From Spirochaetaceae bacterium (GTDB lineage Bacteria; Spirochaetota; Spirochaetia; Treponematales; Treponemataceae), in the NCBI GenBank assembly GCA_017416145.1, contig JAFQDD010000010.1, positions 29,036 through 93,035 of the forward strand: a stretch of DNA of 64,000 nt. The letters are read 5' to 3'. A program made the translations under genes and the position numbers. How positions within the stretch are numbered: the stretch's first letter is position 1; each line of letters begins with the position of its first letter. This document shows, one piece after another, positions 51,765-61,046 of this stretch. The notes under the pieces are model-generated. The model was given only the letters and a program-made list of their open reading frames with translations, was not told the DNA's origin and ran no database searches.

Positions 51765-54700
51765 TTAAAATACGTTTACTCTTAAACCAATACTAATTTG
51801 CGGTTTAATTTTATCGATTTTTGATTCTCCAGCAGCAACGTCTGTTGGAATTGACCAAATCTGAAGTTCAGTGTACATAGAATACATACTGAACATATCC
51901 ATTTTTTCCAATGTTATCCTTGGGAACTCAATTTGTGCCAACAATGCTGAAAGAATCTGAGGTCGCCCACTTTGTGTTTGTGAAAAATAACTAAAGTTTG
52001 CTCCAAGGGCAAAACTTGCACTTAGCCAACTAAAGTCTGGTCCAAACATATAACTAAATGGCAAATAGCCAATATTTGCTAAAAGCTTAAATCCCAAAAC
52101 ATTTCCACCGTAACGCATTGGTTCGTCTGTAAAAATTTTGTATTGACTTTCTGTGAATTGTCCAAATTGGAACTGAAGTTTTACGTTATCATCAAAGAAA
52201 GTTAATCCTGCACCAATATTATAGAAGGTTGCTCCCCAGAATTGTGTATCAAGATACAAACCTTGAATAAAGGCTGGAACTTCATAACTTGACTTATCCC
52301 CACTTCGCAAAGTAAGTTTCAAATCTCGCAAAGCCACATCGTCTGAAGACAATCCAGAGAATTCTATAGTTTCGTTGTAGCGTCCGCCTTCTCCCGGAGA
52401 AATCAACTTAATAGTAGGAGATGTTTTGTCAATTTGAATAATCATCTTTGTTACAGCCTGTTCTCCATTTTTCATAATGGCTCGAACAACCATAAAATGA
52501 TAACCTTCTTCCATTTCTGAGTTTTCGATTCTGTATCGCCACTTTGTTTTGTCACTAATTTGGGTAAAGGTTTTCCCGTTGTCAAAACTAATTTCGATTT
52601 TTTCAACAGCTTTTGCTTTTATTTGCTGTTTTACCAGTTTGCTTGTTTCCTTGTCATTTAGTGAGAGCATTTCCGCTTCGGTTAGAGAATATCCTGCTTC
52701 TCCTTCTAGATATGGTCTATCGATGGCAAAATCTCCCATTGCAAAACTTGAAACATCAATCCAAGGTCCTGAAGAAGAATAAACAAAATATTGTTCCTCA
52801 GAATAAATTATTGTTCCATTTTCCAATGTTGTTCTTGTTGAATAAACGTGTTCACCTTCTGTTATCATATCTGGAGTAATTCTAAACTTGTAATATCCAG
52901 TTCTTGTAACTTCTGTTGTTGCAAGTTCTCGACCATCTACGAAAAGAGAAACCATTTTTATGTCATATTCAGATGATACCATTCCATAGATGCTAAACAT
53001 TCCCTGTAAATGTTCTCCATTTAATGGATAGAGTAAATCTAGGGTTGCAGGTTCTTTTGCTGTATCAATTCGGATATTTCTAGAAACACGAGTGATATTT
53101 CCCGCAGCATCTTCACCTGTTAATTCGATATTGTAAAATCCGTCTACAAGAGAAGAAACATCTATTCCTTGGTTAATAATCTCATCTACTGTCAAATCTC
53201 GCATTGCTAAATCACTTGGGATTTCTGGCTGAGATTGATCCATATTTCTGATTTGCAAATACAATTTTTCCAAACCAATGTTGTCTGTTGTTTGTCCAGA
53301 CAAGAAGACTGTTCCTGTGGTAAAATAACTGTCGTCCAGTGGCAATTCTAGGTTGATGTCTGGAGCTGTATTGTCAATATTTATTAAACTTGAATACAAA
53401 CCTTGAACTTGATATTCGTCCCAAACTCGCAAGAAAACTACGTGAGTTCCGTCTTGGATTACTCTTGTATCAAATTCATAAGACCAAATTTCTGTCCCAG
53501 CCACATCATTCCAAGTATTTCCGTTATCCACAGAAACTTGAACTCTGTCTATGCCGTTTTTATCAGAAGTTACACCGCTTAACTGTACTCGTCCTTTTAC
53601 AGTTTCCTCAAAAGTTGGTGAGTTTACAGCACCTTTTGGCTCTTCTAGAGAAATCCGCACAACTACAGAAACTTCATCACCTTTTACTCCAAACATATCT
53701 TCGGCATAGGCTGTAATTGTGTGTTCGTTGTCTGTCAAAGAGTTTAGTGGAATCTTAATAGAAAAACTTGTACTTGGTTCTGGAAGTTTTATATATTCTC
53801 CGTCATCAATTTTATAAAAGATTGATGAATCTCCATCATCATCATAAACGATTCCAGAAATCTCAAAATCAATAACATGGATTGACATATCTTCTGGCAA
53901 GTGAATTTCTGTTATTGGTTTATCTGATTCCAAATCAATTTCATAAGTTTTTTCTGTGTAATCTGTAACATTTCCAGCTGCATCTGTAAATCTAAAGTAC
54001 ATCTCATTTTGGATTGGAGCATTTTCTCTACCAACGATTATTGGAACTAGGGATTTTAACTCTAGATTTTGTGTGATTTCTTCTACTTGTGGATTTTCTT
54101 GCTCTTCAGTGTTTTCTAAAACCGGAATTTCCTCTGTTTCTTGAACCACTGGCAAAATATATAAACCATTTACAACTTTTCCATTATCCCTTACTTTGAA
54201 AGCAAGTTGTGTTTCACCGTTGATTACATCCCCTGATGCTGGAATAATTGTTTCGATTTCTGGAGCAGTTACGTCTTTACAAGCAGACATTCGCTTAACT
54301 GTTGTTTTTCCAGTGGAATCTGTGGCTCTTACATCAAGAGTTACCAAACCTTCAGACAACAATACCAGTGAAACATTTGCTGAATAAATATCTGTATTTT
54401 CTAATCTTTCGATTTTATGCCAAGAGTTTTCTTCATTTACAGAATATTCTACGCTAACAATTTCGTTTGCATCAGTTGCATTTATTTCAAAGGCTAAATC
54501 AGTTGTTAGCCAATCTTGTTCTCGAGATTCTACAAATTCTACAGAAGGATTTTCATTATCAACCCAAAAATTTACAGCTTCGGTTGTATATTCAATTCCT
54601 TGACTGTCTGTGATTACTAGTTGAATATCAGAATAATATCCTTCTTTTACTGGCTCAATGTGAACTAATGCCCCCCCCTCCACAATTTTTAATCCTTCGT

Positions 54701-57700
54701 TTTCTGTTACAAGTTTTGCAGTAAATGGGCGTGGAACATTTACATACCCTGTAATTGCATCTTTTGTTGTGAGAAGCCTTTCCTCTTTTTCGTTGTAAAC
54801 TTTGCTGTCTTCAAAAGTGATTTTTTCATCATCATTTAAGCCCAATTCTGGAAGAGAACGAATCACGCAAATTGTTCCCTTTTTATGTAAACTTTCTTTT
54901 TTATCAGCTTCTGCAAAGATTTCTATATCAGTGATTTCTGCTGGTAAATCTTTTAGTGGAATATATGCTTCGTATTGGTTTTCAGAGCCTTCTATCTTTT
55001 TTGGAGTAATTTTTTTAACTTCACTATCGGAAATCTTGTATCCAATAGAAGTAACTGGTAAATCAGCAACTGCCACCACTTTCAAAGCACTTGTTTGTTC
55101 TTTTGTGCCGATAAATGGCAATGTTACTTTCATACCATCTCTATAAGAAATTCCATCAACAGAATCAAATTGTACATCTATATCTGTAGATTTTTTAATT
55201 GATAATTTATTAGAAACAACTTTTTCCTTTTCATCCAAAACTTTTACTTCGATTGTAGTTGTTCCTGCATTGAATAATTCATAAGACAAAGCTCCAGCTT
55301 CAGCTTCTGTAAAATTATTTTCCATTAGTTTTTCAAGAGGAAGAGTTGCAACATTTACACCAGAGAAAGTCAATTCTCCTTGATAATAAACTGTGTAATA
55401 AAGTTGTTTACCTTCTATCCAATCCACAGCAGGATTTGCTGGAACTGGTGGTTTTGCTTTTGGATTTGCAACGTAATCTGGCTCTGGCAATGGAGAAACT
55501 TTTGAAACAGCTACAGAAGCAAAAGTTTCTTTGCTTAGAGGAGATTTTGCATACATTTCAATAATTGTTATGCCTTCTTCAAAACTCACATCAGACAAGT
55601 CAATCACAAAAGAACCGTCTTCTGCAACTTCCACTTTGGAGAATTTTGGCATTTCAAAGCCTTCGAGTTTTGCATTTACAGTGTTTTGAGCTTTTGATAA
55701 AAATCTATATCCAAATTCTATGCCTTTATCTAAATAATCTGAAATCACTTTTCCAGAAATAATTACTTCGTCAAATCCGTCAATAACACCAGATTTATCT
55801 AAGGCAATTTTTGGATTTTCTTCTGGGATTTCAAAATAAATTTCTTCTGATTCATAAGTTAAATTTTTATCTGTGGTGATTTTTACTTTTATTCCATCAG
55901 ATTTTCCAACTTTTCCTGTGGTTTTCACAAAAATTGTGTTGTCAGAAACAGTTACTGTGGCAAAATCAGTTTCTGGTACAAACTCCGCTTTTACGGCATT
56001 TCCACCAACAAAATATCCAAAACTTGTACCACTTTCTAAAGTTGTATCGTTAAACACAACTTTTGGTTCTGCTCTAACTTTTGAAAGGTTTGTTTCGTAA
56101 ACGTAATATGTAGTTTCTGTAGTTCGATTATAAACATCTTCTGCAAAAACTTTGATTTTTAACAAGCCCCAAGGAGTATTGTTTAGTGGAATACTAAACT
56201 TAGTTTCCCCTTTTGTTTGTTTAAGCAACATTTCACCAGATAATTGTGGAATATCATTTATTGTCCAAGAGATTTTGTTTAATCCAACTGTGCTATTTAC
56301 TTTTCCAGTTAATGTTGGGTTTGTTTCTGGATGAACTTCCATTCCACTGAAATAGCTTTCCTCATTTACAAAAGCCTCTCCAAATGCAGGAACCTTTCCC
56401 CTTACAGAAAATGGAATAACTGACACTTTTCCCAAAGTTTGATGAATATCTTCTGCCCACACTCGCAAAGTATGGTTTCCTTCAGAAAATCCATTTTCTT
56501 CATTTGCCTTTTTTAGTTCTTCAAAAATATCAACATAAAAAACTGCTTCTGTGGACAAACTATGCTGAGTTCCATTATCCACAGACCAATGTATAGTAGA
56601 AACGCCGTCATCATCTTCTACAGAACCACGAATATAAAATTCTTCATCACAAACAGGACCTTTATCCTCTTTGTTATTTGCATCATAAATTGGAGAATCA
56701 AAAATCACTACTGGCAAATCAGCTTCTAAATCCACAGAAAGTTTTTTCTTCATAACAGAAGTATTTCCAGATTTATCCACCGCTGTAATTATCAATTCTT
56801 GAGTTTTACTTGTTTGACCTCGAATATCAAACTCTTTTATCCAATATGGATTTCCAGCAATTAGTTCAAAATCCCCGATTTCATCCCCTAATTGATATGA
56901 CATTTTCGTAACACCGATTGTGTCATAGGCAGAACCAGCAACTGAGAAAATACCATTTATTGCTTCATCTTCTTTTGGTGAGAATAAATGAATGTCTGGA
57001 GCTGTGTTATCCACAAAAAACAAAAATGATGAAGTACCTTTTGTGCCTTGTAAATCCACGCCCTCAAACCAACAAACTTGTGGACCATCTTCTAAATCTT
57101 TTGTGTTAATAGGCAAGTTAAAAGTCCAAGTAAAATCTTTTTTGTTGTATTTGAGTTTTACTTCTTCATAGTTTTCCCCATCAAGAGAATAAACCAATGA
57201 TTTTATACCGTTTCCATCAATTACTTCACCTTGCAAAGTAATTTTTCCAGAAACAAGTTGTCCTAATTCATAATTGTAGATTTCTGTTTTTGGGCTATGT
57301 CTATCTAAGTGCCAGTAAACTTCTAAAGGATTTCCCGCTACTCCGTTAATATCAACACCGGTTACTGTGATTTTGTGTTTTCCTTCTGACATATTTTTTG
57401 TATCAAGATAATATGACCAAAAGTCTTGACCTTCTGCTCTTACAGGATTATCAAAATCATCATCAAAAACAAGGGAAACGTAAGCAACTGCATCGTCATC
57501 GATACAAGTTCCCACAATATTCAAATTTCCTGGAACACGCATTTCTGGAGGAGGGTTTGTAATTCCTGCAATAGGCAAATCTGAATCTGGGTCAATAAAA
57601 ATATTGTAAGGTCCTGCCACAGCCACGTTTCCGCCTTCGTCCTCAGCAGTAACCATAATATTGTATTTACCTTCTTTCTTTTCTTGTATGTCAAAAGTTT

Positions 57701-57818
57701 CTTGCCAACTTTCTGTTTTATCTACAGATTTTTCTTCGGTCTCTTTTTTTCCACCTGCAAAAAGCAAACCTCCGATTATCAAGAATAATAAAATACTAGC
57801 AAATCCTCTTTTTTTCAT
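51765..57818 (-). CDS. Ig-like-repeat protein with C-terminal outer-membrane barrel
   Basis: This 2017-residue exported protein has a signal peptide with possible lipidation region (LLFAGGKKE). About a dozen Ig-like units follow with acidic linkers (DPDSDLP, DLEADLP, DLESDKP) that could bind calcium. The last 180 residues switch to amphipathic strands (FYNIGAGLTFFDDNVKLQFQ, ISIGLRVNVF) and end in Phe, as outer-membrane barrels do. It may therefore be an outer-membrane anchor for the 3522-residue lipoprotein encoded next. A run of eight G (54671-54678) falls at residue 1047. Loss or gain of one base would remove the barrel. Confidence 0.87.
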   Translation of the reverse strand: MKKRGFASILLFLIIGGLLFAGGKKETEEKSVDKTESWQETFDIQEKKEGKYNIMVTAEDEGGNVAVAGPYNIFIDPDSDLPIAGITNPPPEMRVPGNLNIVGTCIDDDAVAYVSLVFDDDFDNPVRAEGQDFWSYYLDTKNMSEGKHKITVTGVDINGVAGNPLEVYWHLDRHSPKTEIYNYELGQLVSGKITLQGEVIDGNGIKSLVYSLDGENYEEVKLKYNKKDFTWTFNLPINTKDLEDGPQVCWFEGVDLQGTKGTSSFLFFVDNTAPDIHLFSPKEDEAINGIFSVAGSAYDTIGVTKMSYQLGDEIGDFELIAGNPYWIKEFDIRGQTSKTQELIITAVDKSGNTSVMKKKLSVDLEADLPVVIFDSPIYDANNKEDKGPVCDEEFYIRGSVEDDDGVSTIHWSVDNGTQHSLSTEAVFYVDIFEELKKANEENGFSEGNHTLRVWAEDIHQTLGKVSVIPFSVRGKVPAFGEAFVNEESYFSGMEVHPETNPTLTGKVNSTVGLNKISWTINDIPQLSGEMLLKQTKGETKFSIPLNNTPWGLLKIKVFAEDVYNRTTETTYYVYETNLSKVRAEPKVVFNDTTLESGTSFGYFVGGNAVKAEFVPETDFATVTVSDNTIFVKTTGKVGKSDGIKVKITTDKNLTYESEEIYFEIPEENPKIALDKSGVIDGFDEVIISGKVISDYLDKGIEFGYRFLSKAQNTVNAKLEGFEMPKFSKVEVAEDGSFVIDLSDVSFEEGITIIEMYAKSPLSKETFASVAVSKVSPLPEPDYVANPKAKPPVPANPAVDWIEGKQLYYTVYYQGELTFSGVNVATLPLEKLMENNFTEAEAGALSYELFNAGTTTIEVKVLDEKEKVVSNKLSIKKSTDIDVQFDSVDGISYRDGMKVTLPFIGTKEQTSALKVVAVADLPVTSIGYKISDSEVKKITPKKIEGSENQYEAYIPLKDLPAEITDIEIFAEADKKESLHKKGTICVIRSLPELGLNDDEKITFEDSKVYNEKEERLLTTKDAITGYVNVPRPFTAKLVTENEGLKIVEGGALVHIEPVKEGYYSDIQLVITDSQGIEYTTEAVNFWVDNENPSVEFVESREQDWLTTDLAFEINATDANEIVSVEYSVNEENSWHKIERLENTDIYSANVSLVLLSEGLVTLDVRATDSTGKTTVKRMSACKDVTAPEIETIIPASGDVINGETQLAFKVRDNGKVVNGLYILPVVQETEEIPVLENTEEQENPQVEEITQNLELKSLVPIIVGRENAPIQNEMYFRFTDAAGNVTDYTEKTYEIDLESDKPITEIHLPEDMSIHVIDFEISGIVYDDDGDSSIFYKIDDGEYIKLPEPSTSFSIKIPLNSLTDNEHTITAYAEDMFGVKGDEVSVVVRISLEEPKGAVNSPTFEETVKGRVQLSGVTSDKNGIDRVQVSVDNGNTWNDVAGTEIWSYEFDTRVIQDGTHVVFLRVWDEYQVQGLYSSLINIDNTAPDINLELPLDDSYFTTGTVFLSGQTTDNIGLEKLYLQIRNMDQSQPEIPSDLAMRDLTVDEIINQGIDVSSLVDGFYNIELTGEDAAGNITRVSRNIRIDTAKEPATLDLLYPLNGEHLQGMFSIYGMVSSEYDIKMVSLFVDGRELATTEVTRTGYYKFRITPDMITEGEHVYSTRTTLENGTIIYSEEQYFVYSSSGPWIDVSSFAMGDFAIDRPYLEGEAGYSLTEAEMLSLNDKETSKLVKQQIKAKAVEKIEISFDNGKTFTQISDKTKWRYRIENSEMEEGYHFMVVRAIMKNGEQAVTKMIIQIDKTSPTIKLISPGEGGRYNETIEFSGLSSDDVALRDLKLTLRSGDKSSYEVPAFIQGLYLDTQFWGATFYNIGAGLTFFDDNVKLQFQFGQFTESQYKIFTDEPMRYGGNVLGFKLLANIGYLPFSYMFGPDFSWLSASFALGANFSYFSQTQSGRPQILSALLAQIEFPRITLEKMDMFSMYSMYTELQIWSIPTDVAAGESKIDKIKPQISIGLRVNVF
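54671..54678 (-). repeat. homopolymeric G8 tract in the 2017-aa gene
   Basis: Eight C on the plus strand read as GAG GGG GGG GCA in the coding strand (Glu-Gly-Gly-Ala). It is the only such G/C run I noticed in this AT-rich window. Confidence 0.95.
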
Positions 57819-57859
57819 ACAGCGAAAACTACTCCAAAAACGAAATTTTCTCTCTTTTA

Positions 57860-57867
57860 TTATCGGT
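57860..57867 (-). promoter_or_regulatory. possible sigma-28-like -10 before the giant operon
   Basis: ACCGATAA differs from GCCGATAA at one position and lies about 40 bases before the start codon. I see no TAAA-type -35 at 11 bases, so this is weak. The rest of the 57819-57995 gap is AT-rich without other features. Confidence 0.2.
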
Positions 57868-57995
57868 CTAAATATTAAAAAAGTAAATATTTACATGAAA
57901 AATTGTAAAAATATTACAAAAAAAAGGACTGATTTTGACTATATAAGTTGTTTTTTTGGATTTTTGCGTTAGTAATTTTAGTTTTTAAAACAAAA

Positions 57996-58026
57996 AAGCA
58001 CCTTGAAAACAATTTTCAAAGTGCTT
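57996..58026 (-). terminator. terminator of parAB
   Basis: AAGCACCTTGAAAA (57996-58009) pairs with TTTTCAAAGTGCTT (58013-58026), with one G-U, and is followed in minus-strand RNA by a U run. Confidence 0.88.
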
Positions 58027-58042
58027 CTTTCTAATTTTTGAT

Positions 58043-58954
58043 TTATTCCATCATCAAAGAAAAGATTCTATCCAAATCATCAGAATTAAAATAATCTATT
58101 TGGATTGAACCTTTTTTCATATCACCTTTGATATAAACCTTGGTTCCAAGCTTTTCGATTAGTTGCTGTTCTAAAGCCTGTAAATCAGGGTCTTTATCTG
58201 GTTCTGGTTTTGAAGCTTTTTTGATTTCTGGCTTTGAAATTGGCTTTCCATTCATTTCTTGAGCTTGGTTTTCTGCTTCACGAACAGACAAACCCTGTCC
58301 AATTATTCTACCAAAAAGAATTTGCATATCTGAAGCGTTATTTACGGAAAGCAAAGCTCGAGCATGTCCTGCTGTAATTTTGTCATCAGCCAAAGCTGTT
58401 TGCATATCCTCTGGAAGTTTTAGCAAACGTAGAGCATTTGCCACAGTTGAACGATTTTTCCCAACTCGTTTTGCCACTTCTTCCTGAGTGATATTTGCCA
58501 TATCCATAAGCTTTTTGTAAGCCAAGGCTTCTTCTAAAGCATTTAAGTCTTCACGCTGAACATTTTCGATTAAGGCAACTTCTAACTTGTTTTCTTCGGA
58601 AAAAGATTTTACCCGAACTGGAATCTGTGTTAATCCTGCAAGTCTTGCAGCACGAGTACGACGTTCCCCAGCAATAATGTAATACATTCCGTTTCCAGCT
58701 TCTTCAACTAAAGGTGGCTGAATAATTCCGTGTTCTTTTATAGAATCAGCCAACTCTTGAAGTGCCACAGGATCAAATTCTGTACGAGGTTGATGAGGAT
58801 TTGGTTGTAATTTATCTAAATCTAAAAGAAAATCTCCACCATTTCCACTGGAAGGATTTTCTGCAACTTTTACATCTTCTTCATCATCTAAAGAAGCTTC
58901 GCTTAGCAAAGCTCCCAATCCTTTTCCAAGTCCACCAGCCTTAGCCACGTTCAA
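58043..58954 (-). CDS. parB: chromosome-partitioning protein ParB
   Basis: This 303-residue ParB/Spo0J family CTPase and DNA clamp loads at parS sites and organises the origin region. It has the N-terminal GLGKGLGALLSE, the ParB box (LQPNPHQPRTEFD, GERRTRAARLAGL), ENVQREDLNALEEA, and a helix-turn-helix (TQEEVAKRVGKNRSTVANALRLL). A C-terminal dimerisation segment follows. Its ATG overlaps the last 14 bases of parA, so the pair is translationally coupled. I did not find an obvious parS palindrome in the window. Confidence 0.95.
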   Translation of the reverse strand: MNVAKAGGLGKGLGALLSEASLDDEEDVKVAENPSSGNGGDFLLDLDKLQPNPHQPRTEFDPVALQELADSIKEHGIIQPPLVEEAGNGMYYIIAGERRTRAARLAGLTQIPVRVKSFSEENKLEVALIENVQREDLNALEEALAYKKLMDMANITQEEVAKRVGKNRSTVANALRLLKLPEDMQTALADDKITAGHARALLSVNNASDMQILFGRIIGQGLSVREAENQAQEMNGKPISKPEIKKASKPEPDKDPDLQALEQQLIEKLGTKVYIKGDMKKGSIQIDYFNSDDLDRIFSLMME

Positions 58955-59696
58955 TTACCTCTTTTGCTAGATTTTCGTAACTTTTTGCACCCTGACAGTT
59001 TGCATCGTATTTACAAATTGGAAGTCCGTGAGATGGAGCTTCGGATAAACGCACATTTCTTGGAATAATTGTGTTAAAAACCGCATCCTTAAAATATGAT
59101 TTAACTTGCAAAACAACATCTTGTGCAAGACGAGTTCTTGAATCGTACATTGTAAAAAAGATTCCACCAATTTTTAAATTTGGATTTATGGATTTTTGTA
59201 CCTTTTTTACAGTTTGCAATAAAAGTGTAATTCCTTCCAAGGCAAAATATTCACATTGCATTGGAATCAAAACAGCGTCTGCTGCTGCAAGTCCGTTAAG
59301 AGTTAAAATTCCAAGTGATGGAGGGCAGTCAATCAAAATATAATCGTATTGTGGGCGTAAAGTGTCCAAACATTTTTTCAAGTAGAATTCCCTGTCTTTT
59401 TGATCAACTAACTCAATGGCTGCACCAGACAAATCAATAGAAGCTGGAATTGCATCTAGATTTTCTACAGGAGTTTTTCTAACAACTTGTTCAGCTGTTG
59501 CTTGACCTGCCATAAACTCATAGATTGTTGGCTTATCTTTTGTAACACCAACACCAGAAGACATATTTCCCTGAGAGTCAAAATCAACTAATAAAACTTT
59601 TTTTCCAGCTTGTGCCAAATATGCACCAATATTAATGGCAGAAGTTGTTTTTCCAACCCCTCCCTTTTGATTTACAAAAACGTAGATCTTTCCCAT
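58941..59696 (-). CDS. parA: chromosome-partitioning ATPase ParA (Soj)
   Basis: This 251-residue Walker-type ATPase has the deviant P-loop KGGVGKTTSAIN (10-21), the switch region VDFDSQGNMSSGVG and DCPPSLGILTLNG. Length and lack of an N-terminal HTH mark it as the chromosomal Soj type. It works with ParB to segregate origins. TATACT (59709-59704) lies seven bases before its ATG with no Shine-Dalgarno sequence, so it may be leaderless. It is divergent from the methyltransferase downstream on the plus strand. Confidence 0.96.
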   Translation of the reverse strand: MGKIYVFVNQKGGVGKTTSAINIGAYLAQAGKKVLLVDFDSQGNMSSGVGVTKDKPTIYEFMAGQATAEQVVRKTPVENLDAIPASIDLSGAAIELVDQKDREFYLKKCLDTLRPQYDYILIDCPPSLGILTLNGLAAADAVLIPMQCEYFALEGITLLLQTVKKVQKSINPNLKIGGIFFTMYDSRTRLAQDVVLQVKSYFKDAVFNTIIPRNVRLSEAPSHGLPICKYDANCQGAKSYENLAKEVIERG

Positions 59697-59703
59697 AAAT
59701 GAC

Positions 59704-59709
59704 AGTATA
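59704..59709 (-). promoter_or_regulatory. -10 box of parA, leaderless type
   Basis: TATACT on the minus strand, seven bases before the ATG. The -35 is weak. Confidence 0.4.
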
Positions 59710-59968
59710 TCATTTTTTTTAAATAACGTATATATTTATTTTATATGGATTTTTAAAAGATGAAATTTTACCAAATTGTGGAAATCTCATTAGTGCAACT
59801 TTTTCAAATCCTCTAAAAAACCTTGATAATATTGAGTTTGAAAAAATTCGCATAAAACTTTCCAACAAAGAAAGATTAGAGTTTTCCACAGAAAGTTATA
59901 AAAATGCACAAGTTTTCCACAAGTTATTAACAGAAGAAAAAATAAAAAATTTTTTCAAAGATGATTTT

Positions 59969-60964
59969 TTGTTTTCTTACAAAAATGTTACAATCGAAAC
60001 TAGCGATGCAACTCTCACAATTTTAACTAATAAAAAAGGCGAAAAGAAACTTTTAAAGAAGAAAAAACTTATTTCTCCAGTGCAAAGTTTAACGTCTCTT
60101 CCTCACAACAAAACAAAAAATTACATTCTAAAAGAGGGAAAACCTGTTGCCTTTTTGATTGAACTTGGGGTTATGACAAAAGAAGGAAAAATCCATAATC
60201 AAAAGTACGATAAGTTCAAACAAATAAATCGATTTTTAGAATTTGTAGATGATATTTTGCCAGAAATCCTAAAACCAATTTCTTCAAAAGAACAAGGACA
60301 AACAAGAGCCCTAGAAATCACAGATTTTGGGTGCGGAAAGTCATATTTAACCTTTGCATTATATCATTATCTTGTTGTAATAAAAGGACTTAAAGCAAAT
60401 ATAAAAGGCTTAGACTTAAAAAAAGATGTTATCAATCATTGTAACAATCTTGCAACAAAATGCGGCTATGAATCCTTGCATTTTACCACAGGAGACATTG
60501 CAGAATATCGGGATTCTAAAAAAGATTCAGAAGAGGCTTTGGATTTAGTTATCACTCTTCACGCCTGTGACACCGCCACAGATTTTGCCCTTGCCTACGC
60601 TGTAGAGCACAAAGCAAAAGCTATTTTGTCTGTGCCTTGTTGCCAACACGAAATCAATTCTCAGCTAAAAAAACAAGTTACAGATTCTTCACTAAATGCA
60701 CTTCTAAAACACGGCATTGTTAAAGAAAGATTTTCCGCTCTTGTTACAGATGTGTTACGTGTTGAAGCCCTAGAATCAATGGGATACAAAACCCAGCTTT
60801 TAGAGTTTATTGATGTGGAAAACACTCCAAAAAATCTTCTAATTCGTGGAATTTTGAAGGATTTTTCCACAAGTTTTCCACAAGCACTTTCTGAAGATGG
60901 AAAAGCATTAAAAACTGCTTTAAACATTAATCAAACACTGTTAAATCTTTTAAAATTACAGTAG
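59969..60964 (+). CDS. SAM-dependent methyltransferase with unclear start
   Basis: This methyltransferase resembles the Methyltransf_32 group: motif I TDFGCGKSYLTFALYHYL, then IKGLDLKKDVI, ITLHACDTATDFALAYA and VPCCQHEIN. TTG at 59969 is the first canonical start, but the frame is open and coding-like back to 59723 (for example FEKIRIKLSNKERLEF), with no ATG, GTG or TTG. The real protein probably has about 75 more residues and starts at a rare codon such as ATT at 59738, or there is a frameshift. The substrate is unknown; RNA or protein are possible. Confidence 0.8.
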   Translation: MFSYKNVTIETSDATLTILTNKKGEKKLLKKKKLISPVQSLTSLPHNKTKNYILKEGKPVAFLIELGVMTKEGKIHNQKYDKFKQINRFLEFVDDILPEILKPISSKEQGQTRALEITDFGCGKSYLTFALYHYLVVIKGLKANIKGLDLKKDVINHCNNLATKCGYESLHFTTGDIAEYRDSKKDSEEALDLVITLHACDTATDFALAYAVEHKAKAILSVPCCQHEINSQLKKQVTDSSLNALLKHGIVKERFSALVTDVLRVEALESMGYKTQLLEFIDVENTPKNLLIRGILKDFSTSFPQALSEDGKALKTALNINQTLLNLLKLQ

Positions 60965-61046
60965 ATTGAGATTAGTAATTTACAGTCTTTATATTATTTT
61001 TTATAGATAAAAGACTTAATATTTATATTTTGGGAGGATATTTAAA

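Noticed and set aside
41178..57818. Possible assembly fusion of several smaller genes
   Set aside because: Both frames are continuous, with uniform domain spacing and sensible N- and C-termini. No internal Shine-Dalgarno plus signal peptide was noticed.
59882..60885. Several TTTTCCACA sequences near parA that resemble DnaA boxes
   Set aside because: Each differs from TTATCCACA by one base. All lie inside the methyltransferase reading frame, where they encode ordinary residues. There is no AT-rich unwinding region or dnaA next to them.
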